From Ligula intestinalis (lineage: Eukaryota; Platyhelminthes; Cestoda; Diphyllobothriidea; Diphyllobothriidae), in NCBI GenBank assembly GCA_036362985.1, contig JAYGXS010000004.1:33985561-34049560 (forward strand): a stretch of 64,000 bases of DNA, given 5' to 3'. Below the pieces are notes generated by a model. It saw only the letters and a program-made list of their open reading frames with translations. It was not told where the DNA came from and made no database searches. The position numbers and the translations under genes were made by a program. The stretch's first letter is position 1. Every line of letters begins with the position of its first letter. This document shows, one piece after another, positions 1 through 11,255 of this stretch.

Positions 1-2580
1 CAACCGGGGTGAAATATAAGCATGCTGATTTGACACCTTCCTCTGTATTAAAAATTAACGCTTTAGCGTACCATACTGACAGCCTAGTTTCTCACTAGAA
101 GGCCCAGACACACGTTCTGCCGGTATTCTGCAGCTGCTTGACACAGTTGCGAAGGGTCCAGCTCATCAGTGGGACACACAGCTTTCCCTATCTGCTTTCT
201 GATTGATATACCGGTTTTCAACTTTCAGCTTTTTAATCTCCGTCGAAATAAATTTCTGATCGCGGTGTATATCAGTTAATTGAAGTTTTGTAGGCGAAGA
301 CCGAAATTGTCAGTGTATATTTGTGTTAAACCCGTCAATTTTTGCAAAATGTGCACATACTGCCTACAGGCAGTCCTCAGAAGTGCAAACTGACGTTGTA
401 GTCTGCAATACTCACAGCCCTGGTACTTGCTAAAAGGCCAAGACACGTGTTTTGCCAGTATTCAGCTGCTCCTTGACACAGCTTTGAGACGTCTTGCTCA
501 TCAGTGGGACACACAGCTTTCCTTATCTGCTTTCTGATTGATATGCCTGTTTTCAAATTTCAGCTTTTTAATTTGCGTTGTAATAAATTTTTGATCGCCG
601 CTTATATCAGTTAATTAAAGATTTTTAGGCGTAAACCGATATTGTTAGTGTATATTTTTGTTGAAAACCGTCCATTTCTGTGAAATATACACATTCTGCG
701 TACACTCAGTCCTCGGTCGTATAAACTGACGTTGTAACCTGCAATACTTACAGCCCTGGTACTTGCTAAAAGGCCAAGACACGTGTTTTGCCAGTTTTCA
801 GCTGCTGCTTGACGCAGCTGAGAGGGGTCCGGCGAAACAGTAGGTCACGCCAGCTTTCCCTGTGCGCATTCTGGTTGACATGCTGGTTTAAATCTTAGCT
901 TTTTAATCTTCGGAGATATTAATTTCTGATCAAAGTGTGCTTTGGTACATTTAAGGTCTATAGGCGTAATCCGAAATTGCCTGCGTATACTTGTTTTGAA
1001 ACCCCTCAAGCGGGGTGAAATATAAGCATGCTGATTTGACACCTTCCTCTGTAATAAAAATTAACGCTTTAGCGTACCATACTGACAGCCTAGTTTCTCA
1101 CTAGAAGGCCCAGACACGCGTTTTGCCGGTATTCTGCAGCTGCTTGACACAGTTGCGAAGGGTCCAGCTCATCAGTAGGACACAGCTTTCCCTATCTGCT
1201 TTCTGATTGATATACCGGTTTTTTGAATTTCAGCTATTTAATCTCCGTCGAAATAAATTTCTGATCGCGGTGTACATCAGTTAACTGAAGGTTTGTAGGC
1301 GTAGACCGAAATGGTATGTTTATATTTGTGTTGAAACAAGACAATTTCTGCAAAATGTGCACATTCTGCCTACAGGCAGTCCTCAGTCGTACAAACTGAC
1401 GTTGTAGTCTGCAATACTAAGAGCCCTGGTACTTGCTAAAAGGCCAAGACACGTGTTTTGCCAGTATTCAGCTGCTGCTTGACACAGCTTTGAGATGTCT
1501 TGCTCATCAGTGGGACACACAGCTTTCCCTATCTGCTTTCTGATTGATATATCTGTTTTTAAATTTCAGCTTTTTAATTTGCGGCGTAATAAATTTCTGA
1601 TCGCCGCTTATATCAGTTGATTGAAGTATGTAGGCGTTGACCGATATTGTATGCTTATATTTTTGTTGAAAACCGTCAATTTCTGTGAAATATACCCATT
1701 CTGCGTACACGCAGTCCTCGGTCGTATAAACTGACGTTGTAACCTGCAATACTAACGGCCCTGGTACTTGCTAAAAGGCCAATACACGTGTTTTGCCAGT
1801 ATTCAGCTGCTGCTTGACACAGCTGCGAGGGGTCCGGCGCAACAGTAGGTCACCCCAGCTTTCCCTATGCGCATTCTGGTTGACATCCTGGTTTAAATCT
1901 TAGCTTTTTAATCTTGGGAGATATTAATTTCCGATCAAAGTGTGCTTTCGTACATTTAAGGTGTTTAGGCGTAATCCGAAATTGCCTGCGTATATTTGTT
2001 TTAAAACCCCTCAACCGGTGTGAAATATAAGCATGCTGATTTGACACCTTCCTCTGTAATAAAAATTAACGCTTTAGCGTACCATACTGACAGCCTAGGT
2101 TCTCACTAGAAGGCCCAGACACGCGTTTTGCCGGTATTCTGCAGCTGCTTGACACAGCTGCGAAGGGTCCAGCTCATCAGTGGGACACACAGCTTTCCCT
2201 ATCTGCTTTCTGATTGATATACCGGTTTTTTTACTTTCAGCTATTTAATCTCCGTCGAAATAAATTTCTGATCGCGGTGTATATCAGTTAATTGAAGGTT
2301 TGTAGGCGAAGACCGAAATTGTATGTTCATATTTGTGTTGAAACCCGTCAATTTCTGCAAAATTGCACATTCTGCCTACAGGCTGTCCTCAGTAGTATAA
2401 ACTGACGTTGTAACCTGCAATACTAAGAGCCCTGGTACTTGCTAAAAGGCCAAGACACGTGTTTTGCCAGTATTCAGCTGCTGCTTGACACAGCTTTGAG
2501 ATGTCTTGCTCATCAGTGGGATACACAGCTTTCTCTATCTGCTTTCTGATTGAAATACCTGTTTTCAAATTTCCGCTTTT
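1..2580 (+). repeat. Satellite array with three-monomer higher-order repeat
   Basis: Tandem monomers of about 335 bp. Three monomer types recur in the same order, giving a higher-order unit of about 1005 bp that starts near 1, 1006 and 2011. Type A starts with GTGAAATATAAGCATGCTG and alone carries a short palindrome, ACGCTTTAGCGT. Types B and C start near 337/1346 and 671/1681. Copies of the same type in successive units look nearly identical, while neighbouring types differ clearly, which is the mark of recent amplification of the trimer. Read on the - strand, each monomer carries a hammerhead-like core (CTGATGA near the middle); in this block the second core element is mostly AAAA instead of GAAA. 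No coding function is supported. Confidence 0.9.
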
Positions 2581-4254
2581 AAATTTCTAGAGATATTAAT
2601 TACCGATCGAAGTTTATTTCAGTATATTGAAGGTCTATGGACGTATTCTAAAATATTTAGCGTATATTTGTGGTGATACCAATCGACCGTGGTAAAAAAA
2701 CGCATGCAGACATAAGAATATCCTCAAGGGGTCCGGCACATCAGTGGGTCAACCCAGCTTTCCCTACCTGCTTTCTGTCTATAATACCCAGACAAGTGTA
2801 TTGCCGGTATTCTGCCGCTTCTTGACACAGGTGCGAGTGATCCGGCTCATCAGTGGGTCACTTTAGCTTTCCCTATCTGCTTTCTGGTTGATATACCGGT
2901 TTAGAAAGTTCAGCTTTTTAATATCTGGATAAATTTTTTTCGGATCGCGCCATTTATCTGTATATTGAAGTTCTATAGACGTAGACAGAAAACTTTTAGT
3001 GCATATTTATGTTGAAACCCGTCGCCCTTGTGGAATGTAGACATGCTGCCATCATAGAGTACTCAGTAGTATAGATTGACGTTGTAAATTACGACACTAA
3101 CAGCCTAGGTACTTGATAAAAGGCTCAGACACGTATTTCAGCGGTATTCGGCCACTGCTTGACACAGTATAGATTGACGTTGTAACGTACAATACTAATG
3201 GCCTGAGTACTTGATAAAAGACCCCAGACATGTGTATGGGCGATAATCTGCCGCTGCTTTACACAGCTATGAGGGGTCCGGCACATCAGTAGGTCACATT
3301 TTCTTTCCCTATCTGCTTTCTGGTTGATATACCGGTTTTGAAAGTTCACCTTTTTAATCTCCGGAGTAATTAATTTCAGATCGCAGCATTCATCATTATA
3401 TTGAAGTTCTATACGCGTAGGCCGAAATTTTAAGCGAATATATATTTTGAAACCCGTCAACCACTGTGAAATATACACATGCTGCCTACAGACAGTCCTC
3501 AGTTGCATAAACTGTCGTTGCTACTTGCCATACTAACATCCAAGGTACTTGTAAAAAGATCCAGACAAGTGTATCGCCGGTATTCCTCCGCTGCTTGACA
3601 CACGTGCGAGTGATCCGGCTCATCAGTGGGTCACTTTAGCTTTCCCTATCTGCTTTCTGGTTGATATACCGGTTTAGAAAGTTCAGTTTTTTAATATCTG
3701 GATAAATTTTTTTCGGATCGCGCCATTTATCTGTATATTGAAGTTCTATAGGCGTAGACAGAAATTTTAAGTGTATGTTTTTACTGAAACCCGCCAACTC
3801 TGTGGATTATTGACATGCTGCCTTCAGGGAATTCTCAGTAGTATAGATTGACGTTGTTCCTTACCATACTAACAGCCTACGTTCTTGATAATGACCCAGA
3901 CAAGTGTATCGGCGGTATTCTGCCGCTGCTTCACACAGCTGTGAGGGATCCGGCTCATCTTTCGGTCACCATAGCTTTCTCTATGTAAAGCTGCGGAATA
4001 TAGACATGCTGCCTTCATAAAGTCCTGAGTAGTATAGATTGACGTTGTAACTTACCATACTATGAGCCTTGGTACTTGCTTAAAAGCCCAGACACGTGTT
4101 TTGCCAGTATTCCTCCGCTGCTTGACACAGCTGCGAGGGGTCTGGCTAATCAGTGTTTCACCCAAGCTTTCCCTTTTGCTTTCTGGTTGATATACCGGGT
4201 TTGAAATTTCAGCTTTTAATCTCTGGCGAAATTAATGAATGATCGCGTTATATA
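2581..4254 (+). repeat. Diverged satellite monomers, left of the transposon
   Basis: Same 335-bp satellite family but more diverged and with irregular spacing. The conserved monomer landmark TTGACGTTGTAA occurs near 3069, 3174, 3848 and 4037, so some monomers are truncated or rearranged. The - strand copy at about 3558-3634 has stem I GACCCA/UGGAUC, CUGAUGA, stem II GCCGG/CCGGC and GAUA in place of GAAA. The array breaks at a TATA-containing site where the pogo/Tigger element has inserted. Confidence 0.85.
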
Positions 4255-4280
4255 CAGTGGAGTCTGGTTAATGTGGACAC
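4255..4280 (+). repeat. Left terminal inverted repeat of the pogo/Tigger element
   Basis: 26-bp terminal repeat beginning CAGTGGAGTCTGG, preceded by the TA target duplication. It is the inverse of 6301-6326 with one mismatch. Confidence 0.93.
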
Positions 4281-4390
4281 CTCCGTTCCAGGCCAACTGT
4301 GCATATTAACCGGTTGTCCACATTAAGCGCACTGTCTCCAAATCAGTCGTTTTACGTATAAAAAACAGAATTTTGCATTTGAATGAAGTT

Positions 4391-5956
4391 TTATTGAAAG
4401 AAAATGCTCAGTTTTGATTGCTTTGGTGAAAACTTTTCTCTTAAAGCTCCCCTAAAGTTCTTTATCACAGTGTCAAAATTCTCCACATCAAAACCTTGTT
4501 GTCGATGCCCCGTTTCGAGTACGGCCAGTGCCACCCTCATTTCTTTTGATGAGACTGGGAGCTCGACTTCTTCATCTTCCTCTTCAGAGTCTTCTTCCTG
4601 CTCGTCTGGTACCTTCTTGGCATCTGCAACTGCTTCGGCGAGTTTGCTTGCCACCTCCTCCAGTGTTGCCTCCTCGGCGACTTCGGCATCGTCGTCGATT
4701 GAAACCCACTCTAGAAAACTCTCGATCCTGTCCTCTGTCACGTCTTCTGGGATCGGAATCGCGACTTCATTCTCTGCAACTTCCTCTTCAGTGGTGACGA
4801 AACCCCCTTTCCTCCAGCAATTTACGATTGTCTCCGACTTCACCTTTTTCCATGAAGTGCTCAACATCTCCATGGCCTGAAGAACGTCAATCTTCTTCAC
4901 AACGTTGTGAGCCAAACGCATGCCAGTCTCATCGTCTTCCACTACGTCTTGGATGATCTGCAAAATCTCTCGCCGGATCACGGTCCGAAAGAAGGCTTTA
5001 AGAGATCGAATGATGTCCTGATCACAGCGTTGCAGAACTGAAGTTGTGTTGGGGGGCAAAAATTGAAGTGTGATGTTCCTCAGTCCTTCGACTCGAGTGT
5101 GGGCACTGCAGTTATCTGCCAAGAGAAGGATCTTGCGCTTCTGGCGCCCCATTTCGAGGTCAAGTTCTCGTAAGAAATTTTCCCACAGCCCAGACGTCAT
5201 CCATGCGTTCTTCCCGAATGCGTAATGCACTCCCGATGGAATGTTTTTTCTTTTTAAGCACCTTGGCTGCTTTGATTTCCCGACCACAAGAAGCGGTAGT
5301 TTTTCTCCTTCCAGACTGCACGTAACCAGAGCGGTGATTCTGTCCTTCGCCGTTTTTAATCCCTTTGCCGACTTCTTTGACTACTGGGTCGGGTACGTTG
5401 AGTCTGGAAGTGCCCGAAAATAAATTGCTGTCTCGTCAGTGTTGAAGACATCCTTGGGTTGAAACTGCTTCAACAGGTCAGGCCAATCTTTCTTGAGGAA
5501 ATCATCAGCTCTGGAGGTGTCGGCTTCTGCTGCCTCACCACGCAGAGTCGCAAAGACGAGTCCATTTCTCTTCTTCCGCCTCGCAAACCACCCTACGGTA
5601 GGAGTGAAGTTGACCCCCGCTACTTCTGCGATGTTCGCAGCCTTCTCCATAAGCAGCGGACCATTGAGAGGGATGTTACGATCGTGGGCCCAATGATAAA
5701 ACTGCAAAAGTGCTGCCTCGATATCCTTGTCCTTTCCATATCTATTGCGTTTCTGTGCATGGCCTTGTTCATCTTCTGAAGCCTCATGACGAAGTTCCAC
5801 CTCTTTTTTCACCAATTTTCCCAACATCAACTTGGAAACTCCAAGCTGGTCGGCTGCCTCTCGAAGACCCATTCGGGGTGACTGCTTCTTACGGTCATGG
5901 AACTTGCCCAAAACATCCAGTTTCTCTGTTGGTGTTCGATCCTTTCGCTTTCCCAT
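4391..5956 (-). pseudogene. pogo/Tigger transposase, interrupted by one amber stop
   Basis: A DDE transposase of the CENP-B/pogo group that would cut and paste this element. The reading frame starts at the ATG at 5956 and stays open to 4391 except for a TAG at 5381-5383, after about 191 codons. Both halves are in the same frame, about 521 codons in all, which fits this family. N-terminal helix-turn-helix: DRTPTEKLDVLGKF to about residue 50. A second CENPB-type helix-turn-helix covers about residues 75-135 (NFTPTVGWFARRKKRNG). The first catalytic Asp is in FNTDETA (residue 174), the second in LLLADNCSAH, the third in LQRCDQDIIRSLK. An acidic stretch precedes the C-terminal LSIFFQ. The stop lies between the first and second catalytic Asp, so without readthrough no active enzyme is made. 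The rest is hardly decayed, which argues for a fairly recent insertion. Confidence 0.9.
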
Positions 5957-6300
5957 CTGGGAAAGAAGGGAAAGAAAGATTGCAGAAGTCGAAGAACGAC
6001 AGTCGAAAGCACTTCACTTTCGCGTCATCAGGCTCCACACGTACACAACCACAGGCAAGCCAACAGAAAAGCTTTGTGCACTGTTCATCTGAAGCAAAAC
6101 TTTCAGAACAGGATGCGGGAATTCCCCTCCGCGGGCGATTTGGAGTGGATTTTTGACAAAATCTGTGGGTCGACCGACCGGTTGACAGCTTGGTGCTGTC
6201 CACATTAAGCGGTGGCTGTCCAGATTAACCGGAGGATTTTACTATGGAGAAATTCCGTTCCTGGCCAACTGTCCACATTAAGCGGTTGTCCACATTAACC

Positions 6301-6326
6301 GTGTCCACATTAACCGGACTCCACTG
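6301..6326 (-). repeat. Right terminal inverted repeat of the pogo/Tigger element
   Basis: 26-bp repeat ending GGACTCCACTG, followed by the TA duplication at 6327-6328 and then by satellite sequence in the same phase as before the element. Confidence 0.93.
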
Positions 6327-7891
6327 TATCAGTAAATTGAAGGCTTATAGGCGTCGACCGAAACTGTTTGGGTACATTTGTGTTGAAACCCGTTGCCCCT
6401 GTGGTATATAGGCATGCTGCCTTCAGATAGTCTTCAGTAATATAGATTGACATTGAAACTTACCACACTAACAGCCTAGGTATTTGATAAAAAGCTCAGA
6501 CACGTCTTTCAACGGTATTCGGCCGCTGCTTGACACAACCTCAATGGGTCCAGCACATCAGTGGGTCAACTCAGCTTTCCCTACCTTCTTTGCGGTTTAA
6601 ATACCGGTTTCGAACGTACAGCTTTTGAATCTCTGGAGAAAAAAATAATTTCTGATTGCGGTATATAACGGTATATTTAAGGTCTATAGGCGTAGACGGA
6701 AATTTTACGCGTATATTTGTGTTGAAACCCGTCAAACACTGTAAAATATACACATGCTGCCTTCAAACGGTCCTCAGTATTAGAAACTGACGTTGCCACT
6801 TACCATACTTACAGCCCAGGTACTTGCTAAAAGACCCAGACTAATGTATCGGTTGTATTCTGCCGCTTCTTGACACAGGTAAGAGGGATCCGGCTCATCA
6901 GTGGGTCACCCCAACTTTCCCTATCTGCTTTCTGGTTGATATACCGGCTTTGAATATTCAGTTTTTTAATCGCCCCAGAAAAAAAATTACTTCTGATCAT
7001 GGTGTTTATCAGTATAGTGAAGATCTATAGGCGTAGACCGAAATTGTAAGTGTACATTTGTGTTGAAACCCGTCACTCCTGTGGTTTATAGACAAGCTGC
7101 CTTCAGAGAATCCTCAGTAGTATAGGTTGACGTTGTAACTTACAAAACTAACGGCCTAGGTACATGCTATAAGACCCAGACAAGTGTGTCGCCGGTATTT
7201 TGCCGCTGCTTGCCACAGGTGCGAGGGGTCCGTCTCATCAATGGGTCACCCCAGCTTTCCCTTTTTCTTTATGGTTGATAAACCGGTTGTGAAATTTCAG
7301 CTTTTTAATCTCTTGAAAAATGAATTAATGATCGCAGTATGTACACGAAATTGAAGGTCTATAGACGGAGACTGAAATTGAAGGTCGATAGACAAGCTGC
7401 ATTCACAAAATCCTCAGTAGTATAAATTGGCATTGTAACTTACCATTCTAGCAGCCAAGGTACTTGGTAAAATACCCAGACAAGTGTATCTGTGGTATTG
7501 TTGCCGCTGCTGCACACAGTTGTGAGGGGTCCGGGTCATTAATGGGTCACCGATGCTTTCCTATCTGCTTTCTCGTTGAAATACCGGTCTTGAAATTTCA
7601 TCTTGTTAATCTCCGGAGAAATTAATTGCTCATCGCGGTATATATCAGCATATTGAAGGTTTATAGGCGTAGACCGAAATTGTAAGTGTATATTTGTGTT
7701 GAAACCCGTCACCCCTGTTGAATATAGACATGCTGCCTTCAGAGAATCCTCAGTAGTATAGGTTGACGTGTTAACTTGCCAAACTAACGGCCTAGGTACA
7801 TGCTTTAAGACCCAGACACGTATTTTGCCGGTATTCTTCCGCTGCTTGACACAGCTGCGAGGGGTCCGCCTCATCAGTGTGTCACCCCAGC
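6327..7891 (+). repeat. Satellite monomers, right of the transposon
   Basis: Continuation of the 335-bp satellite in the same orientation as 1-4254. Landmarks recur near 6450, 6787, 7128 and 7428; the last interval is short (about 300 bp). The - strand hammerhead-like cores here carry changes such as CTGATGT, TTGATGA, GATA and GACA. The copy near 6835 keeps perfect stem I strands (GACCCA/TGGGTC). The array stops abruptly at the orientation switch at 7891. Confidence 0.88.
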
Positions 7892-8681
7892 GACAATTTC
7901 GGTCTACGCCTATAGACCTTCAATATGCTGATATATACCGCGGTCATTGATTAGTATCTCCGGAGATTAAAAAGCTGAACTTTCAAAACCGGTATATCAA
8001 CCAGAAAGCAGATAGGGAAAGTTGGTTGACCCGCTGATGAGCCAAACCCCTCACAGCTATGTCAAGCAGTTGAGGAATACTGGCGATACAGTTGTCTGGG
8101 TCTTTTAACAAGTACCTTGTCTAATAGAAAGGTAGGTTACAACGTCAATCTATACTACTGAGAATTCTCTGAAGGCAGCATGTCTATAATCCACAGGGTT
8201 GACAGGTTGCAGTACAAAATGCACTTAAAATTTCTGTCTACGCCTATAGAACTTCAATATAGTGATGAATGCTGCGATCAGAAATTTATTTCTCCAGATA
8301 TTACAAAGCTGAACTTTCTAAACCGGTATATCAACCAGAAAGCAGATATGGAAAGCTGGGGTGACCCACTCATGAGCCGGACCACTCGCAGCTGTGTCAA
8401 GCAGCGGAGGAATACCGTCGATACACTTGTCTGGATCTTTTTACAAGTACCTTGGATGTTAGTATGGTAAGTTATAACTGAGGATTCTCTGAAGGAAGCA
8501 TGTCTATTTACCGTATGGGTAACGGGTTTCAACAAAAATAAGCACTTAGAATTTCGGTGTTCGCATATAGACCTTCAATATACTGATAAATGCAGCGATC
8601 AGAAATTTATTTCTCCGGAGATTTAAAAGCTGAACTTTCAAAACCGGAATATCAACCAGAAAGCAGAAATGGAAGCTGGTT

Positions 8682-8757
8682 TTACCCACTGATGAGCCAA
8701 ACCCCTCAGAGATGTGTCAAACAGCGGCAGAATACCGGCGAAACACGTGTCGGAGCC
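8682..8757 (+). ncRNA. Hammerhead-like ribozyme copy with intact core, damaged stem I
   Basis: Core CTGATGA at 8689-8695 and GAAA at 8740-8743. Stem III is AC-ACGT-GT followed by C (H17, 8751). Stem II is partly kept (GCC with GGC). Stem I is poor: TTACCCA before the core against GGAGCC after the cleavage site. It is probably not active, but it supports GAAA as the ancestral second core element. Confidence 0.4.
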
Positions 8758-9358
8758 GGTAAGCAAGTACCTTGGCTTTTAGTATGGTAAGTTACAAAGT
8801 CAAGTTATACCACTGAGGATTTTCTGAAGGGAGCAGATGTATATGTCAGACGGGTTGACGGGTTTCAACACGAATATCCACTAATAATTTCGGTCTACGC
8901 CTGTAGACCTTCAATCTACTAATCTATACCGCGATCAGAAATTAATTATTCCGGAGATTAAAAAGCTGAACTTTCAAAACCGGTATATCAATCAGAATGC
9001 AGATAGGGAAATCTGGGATGACCCACAAATGAGCCCGATCCCTCGAGGTTATGTCAAGCAGTGGCAGAATACCGGTAAAACACGTGTCTGAGCCTTTTAT
9101 CAAGTACCTAGGCTATTAGTATGGTAAGTTGCAATGTCAGTTTATACTACTGAGGACTGTCTGAAGGCAGCATGTGTATATTTCACAGGGGTTGACGGGT
9201 TTCAACACAAAAATACACTAACAATTTCGGTCTACGCCTATAGTCCTTCAATACACTGATATATCGCGATCAGAAATTTTTTTTTTTCTCCTGCGATTAA
9301 AAAGCTGAACTCTTGAAACCCGAATATCAACCAGAATGCAGACAGTGGAAGCTGGGGT

Positions 9359-9433
9359 GACCCACTGATGAGCCGGACCCCTCGCAGCTGTGTCAAGCAG
9401 CGGCAGAACACCGGCGAAACACTTGTTTGGGCC
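9359..9433 (+). ncRNA. Candidate type I hammerhead ribozyme in the satellite monomer
   Basis: All parts of a hammerhead self-cleaving RNA are visible. Stem I: GACCCA (9359-9364) pairs with TGGGCC (9428-9433), five of six positions. Core: CTGATGA (9365-9371). Stem II: GCCGG (9372-9376) pairs perfectly with CCGGC (9411-9415); its 34-base loop can form a further GCTG/CAGC hairpin. Core: GAAA (9416-9419). Stem III: the last A and C, loop ACTT, then GT (9425-9426). Position 9427, T, is H17, so cleavage is predicted after it. Both free ends lie in stem I, hence type I, the class known from schistosome satellite DNA and Penelope-like elements. In a tandem transcript each monomer could cut itself out. 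Self-cleavage is inferred from the motif, not shown. Confidence 0.6.
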
Positions 9434-9509
9434 TTTAAACAGTTCATAGGCTCTATGTATGGTAATTTTTTAACGTCATTTTATACTTCTGAGGACTGTC
9501 TGAAGGCAG

Positions 9510-10964
9510 TTCGTTTCATTTTTTACTCTTAGCTTTCACCTGCGTAGCTTGAATGCATTATACAATGCTGTTTAAAGTGAATGGTAATTAAACTTTCAGG
9601 GGTTAGTAGGATAAATATGTGAATGTCTTATCTCATAAATTGTTGATCGAAGTTCCGAAATCTGATTTCGGTGAGAAATTATTAGCATATGGTTAGTACA
9701 ATACTAATAAGCTTGCGGCAGATTTGCAGGAGCTGGTGTCAGTTTTTGAATGCAATTCTTCCCGGTTGCCTATGAAAGCCGCGCTCGGAACGAAATTGTC
9801 AATGAAGTAGACTGCATTTTTCCCGTTTAGTTCCATTTTTTTTATGAATTTAAACGTATTTTATAGATTATGCACGAACTACCCTTTCCCGTGATCATAT
9901 CGTATCGGATGCCATCTTCTTCAAATTAATTTACTCAAATAATGAGAAGGGTTTTTAGGACCGTCGACTGTCATGTTAAATTTTCGCTTATCTGTCCGCT
10001 TGTGAAGGCCTGTTATGAAATACGGTGGAGTGTCGGTGGATGAATACCTCCATCTACAAACATTGAAGGTAACCAGCAAGCCACTAACAGAAAACTTGTT
10101 TCGATTGACGAGCTTCTGTTCAGTTTACGAGTAGTCAGCGCTCGTGCGTGTGTGCCTGTGTCCACGTTTGAGTTTTGCTCTCAGGGCGTGGATTCTCAGT
10201 CGCCTGCGGCCAATCAGTGAACTGGTGCAGTTTGATTGGCACCATTTTGCACGACAAATGTTTCACACGATGGAGGTTCTACTGCATATGAAATTAGCCA
10301 CGTAGATTGCAAATTAACTGAGCCCTATATGGTGTCTTTATAATGGCATAGAGGTGTACGATTTCCCTTACAAAGTTTTGTAAACTACAGTAAAATCACA
10401 CTTTTCCCGACAATTTTACGATTATACTATCTATAGTTCCTGATATATTCCTAAGGATATTTACCACTTCATACGTTTAATAAAAAACATTAGTAAAACG
10501 TACACGTAGGAGGACACCCGTGCGGGAAGTTCAAAACCTTAAAAATTCCGGAAATGAAAATTTTTGAAAAATGAATTTTCTTCCTTTCTTTGAGCGTAAA
10601 GTATGAAGAAGAAAGCTTTTGCAAAATGAACACAAGCGATATTTTATGTTTGCCTTCACTCATTTCTGACTAAGCGTCGAATTTTTAAGCTGCTTTGATT
10701 TTTGCACGCAATCATAAGACAGCATTCCGCTGTGACAGATATACTTTGAGGTCCTGTTACACGATAAGTAGTATTACAATACTACCAAAGGAAGCCTTTG
10801 TATTTGAAAACTAGTGAAACATTTTCGTTAGCGTTTGAAGAGGAATGCATAGGGAAACTCTTCACATTGCCCAATGAAAAATTGACACAAACCATCTGAA
10901 TGGACAGCGCAACCTTTCGCACCTCCAGTGCCCTAACTGTCTTCGCTGGTCGTATGTCAAATGT
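9510..10964. other. Non-coding sequence between satellite and assembly gap
   Basis: AT-rich sequence with no supported gene, tandem repeat or transposon protein. It may be intron or intergenic DNA of the coiled-coil gene whose last exon follows the gap. Confidence 0.5.
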
Positions 10965-11064
10965 NNNNNNNNNNNNNNNNNNNNNNNNNNNNNNNNNNNN
11001 NNNNNNNNNNNNNNNNNNNNNNNNNNNNNNNNNNNNNNNNNNNNNNNNNNNNNNNNNNNNNNNN
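10965..11064. other. Assembly gap of 100 N
   Basis: Exactly 100 N, the usual placeholder for a gap of unknown size. Apparent open frames across it (10782-11157) are artefacts of translating N. Confidence 0.98.
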
Positions 11065-11255
11065 CAGAGCTGTGTCCGTTGCACTTTCATTCAACTGAGG
11101 GACTCCTGTCAACGGGGGGAGAGAATCGAGCTCGTATATCAATTACTAACCGCTTAAAACGTTCCATTGGTTTTTCTCTTATAAGTATTCGGATTTAAGC
11201 CAAATAGCTTTCGGGTTACAATGTACTGCTGTGATTATCTTGCTTTGCGTTGCAG

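Larger units (their letters stand above)
4255..6326 (-). mobile_element. pogo/Tigger-type DNA transposon inserted in the satellite
   Basis: A 2072-bp element bounded by 26-bp terminal inverted repeats (4255-4280 and 6301-6326, 25 of 26 bases matching, beginning CAGTGGAGTC). It is flanked by TA on both sides (4253-4254, 6327-6328), the target duplication of the Tc1/mariner-pogo superfamily. Removing it joins ATCGCGTTATA to TCAGTAAATTGAAGG, which restores the satellite monomer. Several copies of TCCACATTAA followed by SCGG sit just inside both ends. A direct repeat of about 46 bp (4283-4328 and 6255-6300, starting CCGTTCC) lies next to the inverted ends and may be a transposase binding region. 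One long transposase reading frame fills the interior on the - strand. Confidence 0.93.
7892..9509 (-). repeat. Satellite monomers in inverted orientation
   Basis: The same satellite, now reverse-complemented: GACAATTTCGGTCTACGCC follows directly after a forward CACCCCAG. About five monomers follow, ending near 9509 in unrelated sequence. The two orientations form a large inverted repeat with the switch at 7891. In this segment the hammerhead-like sequence reads on the + strand. It contains the only copy in the window with an unchanged core. Confidence 0.88.

Noticed and set aside
4404..6208. Several + strand open frames, up to 158 codons, inside the transposon
   Set aside because: Shadows of the - strand transposase, mostly opposite its acidic, serine-rich region.
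845..8470. Recurring open frames in the satellite with shared peptides such as NRYINQKADRE
   Set aside because: They repeat because the DNA monomer repeats. They start and stop at random points and are broken by indels in other monomers.
10782..11157. Open frames across the run of N
   Set aside because: They exist only because N codons are not read as stops.
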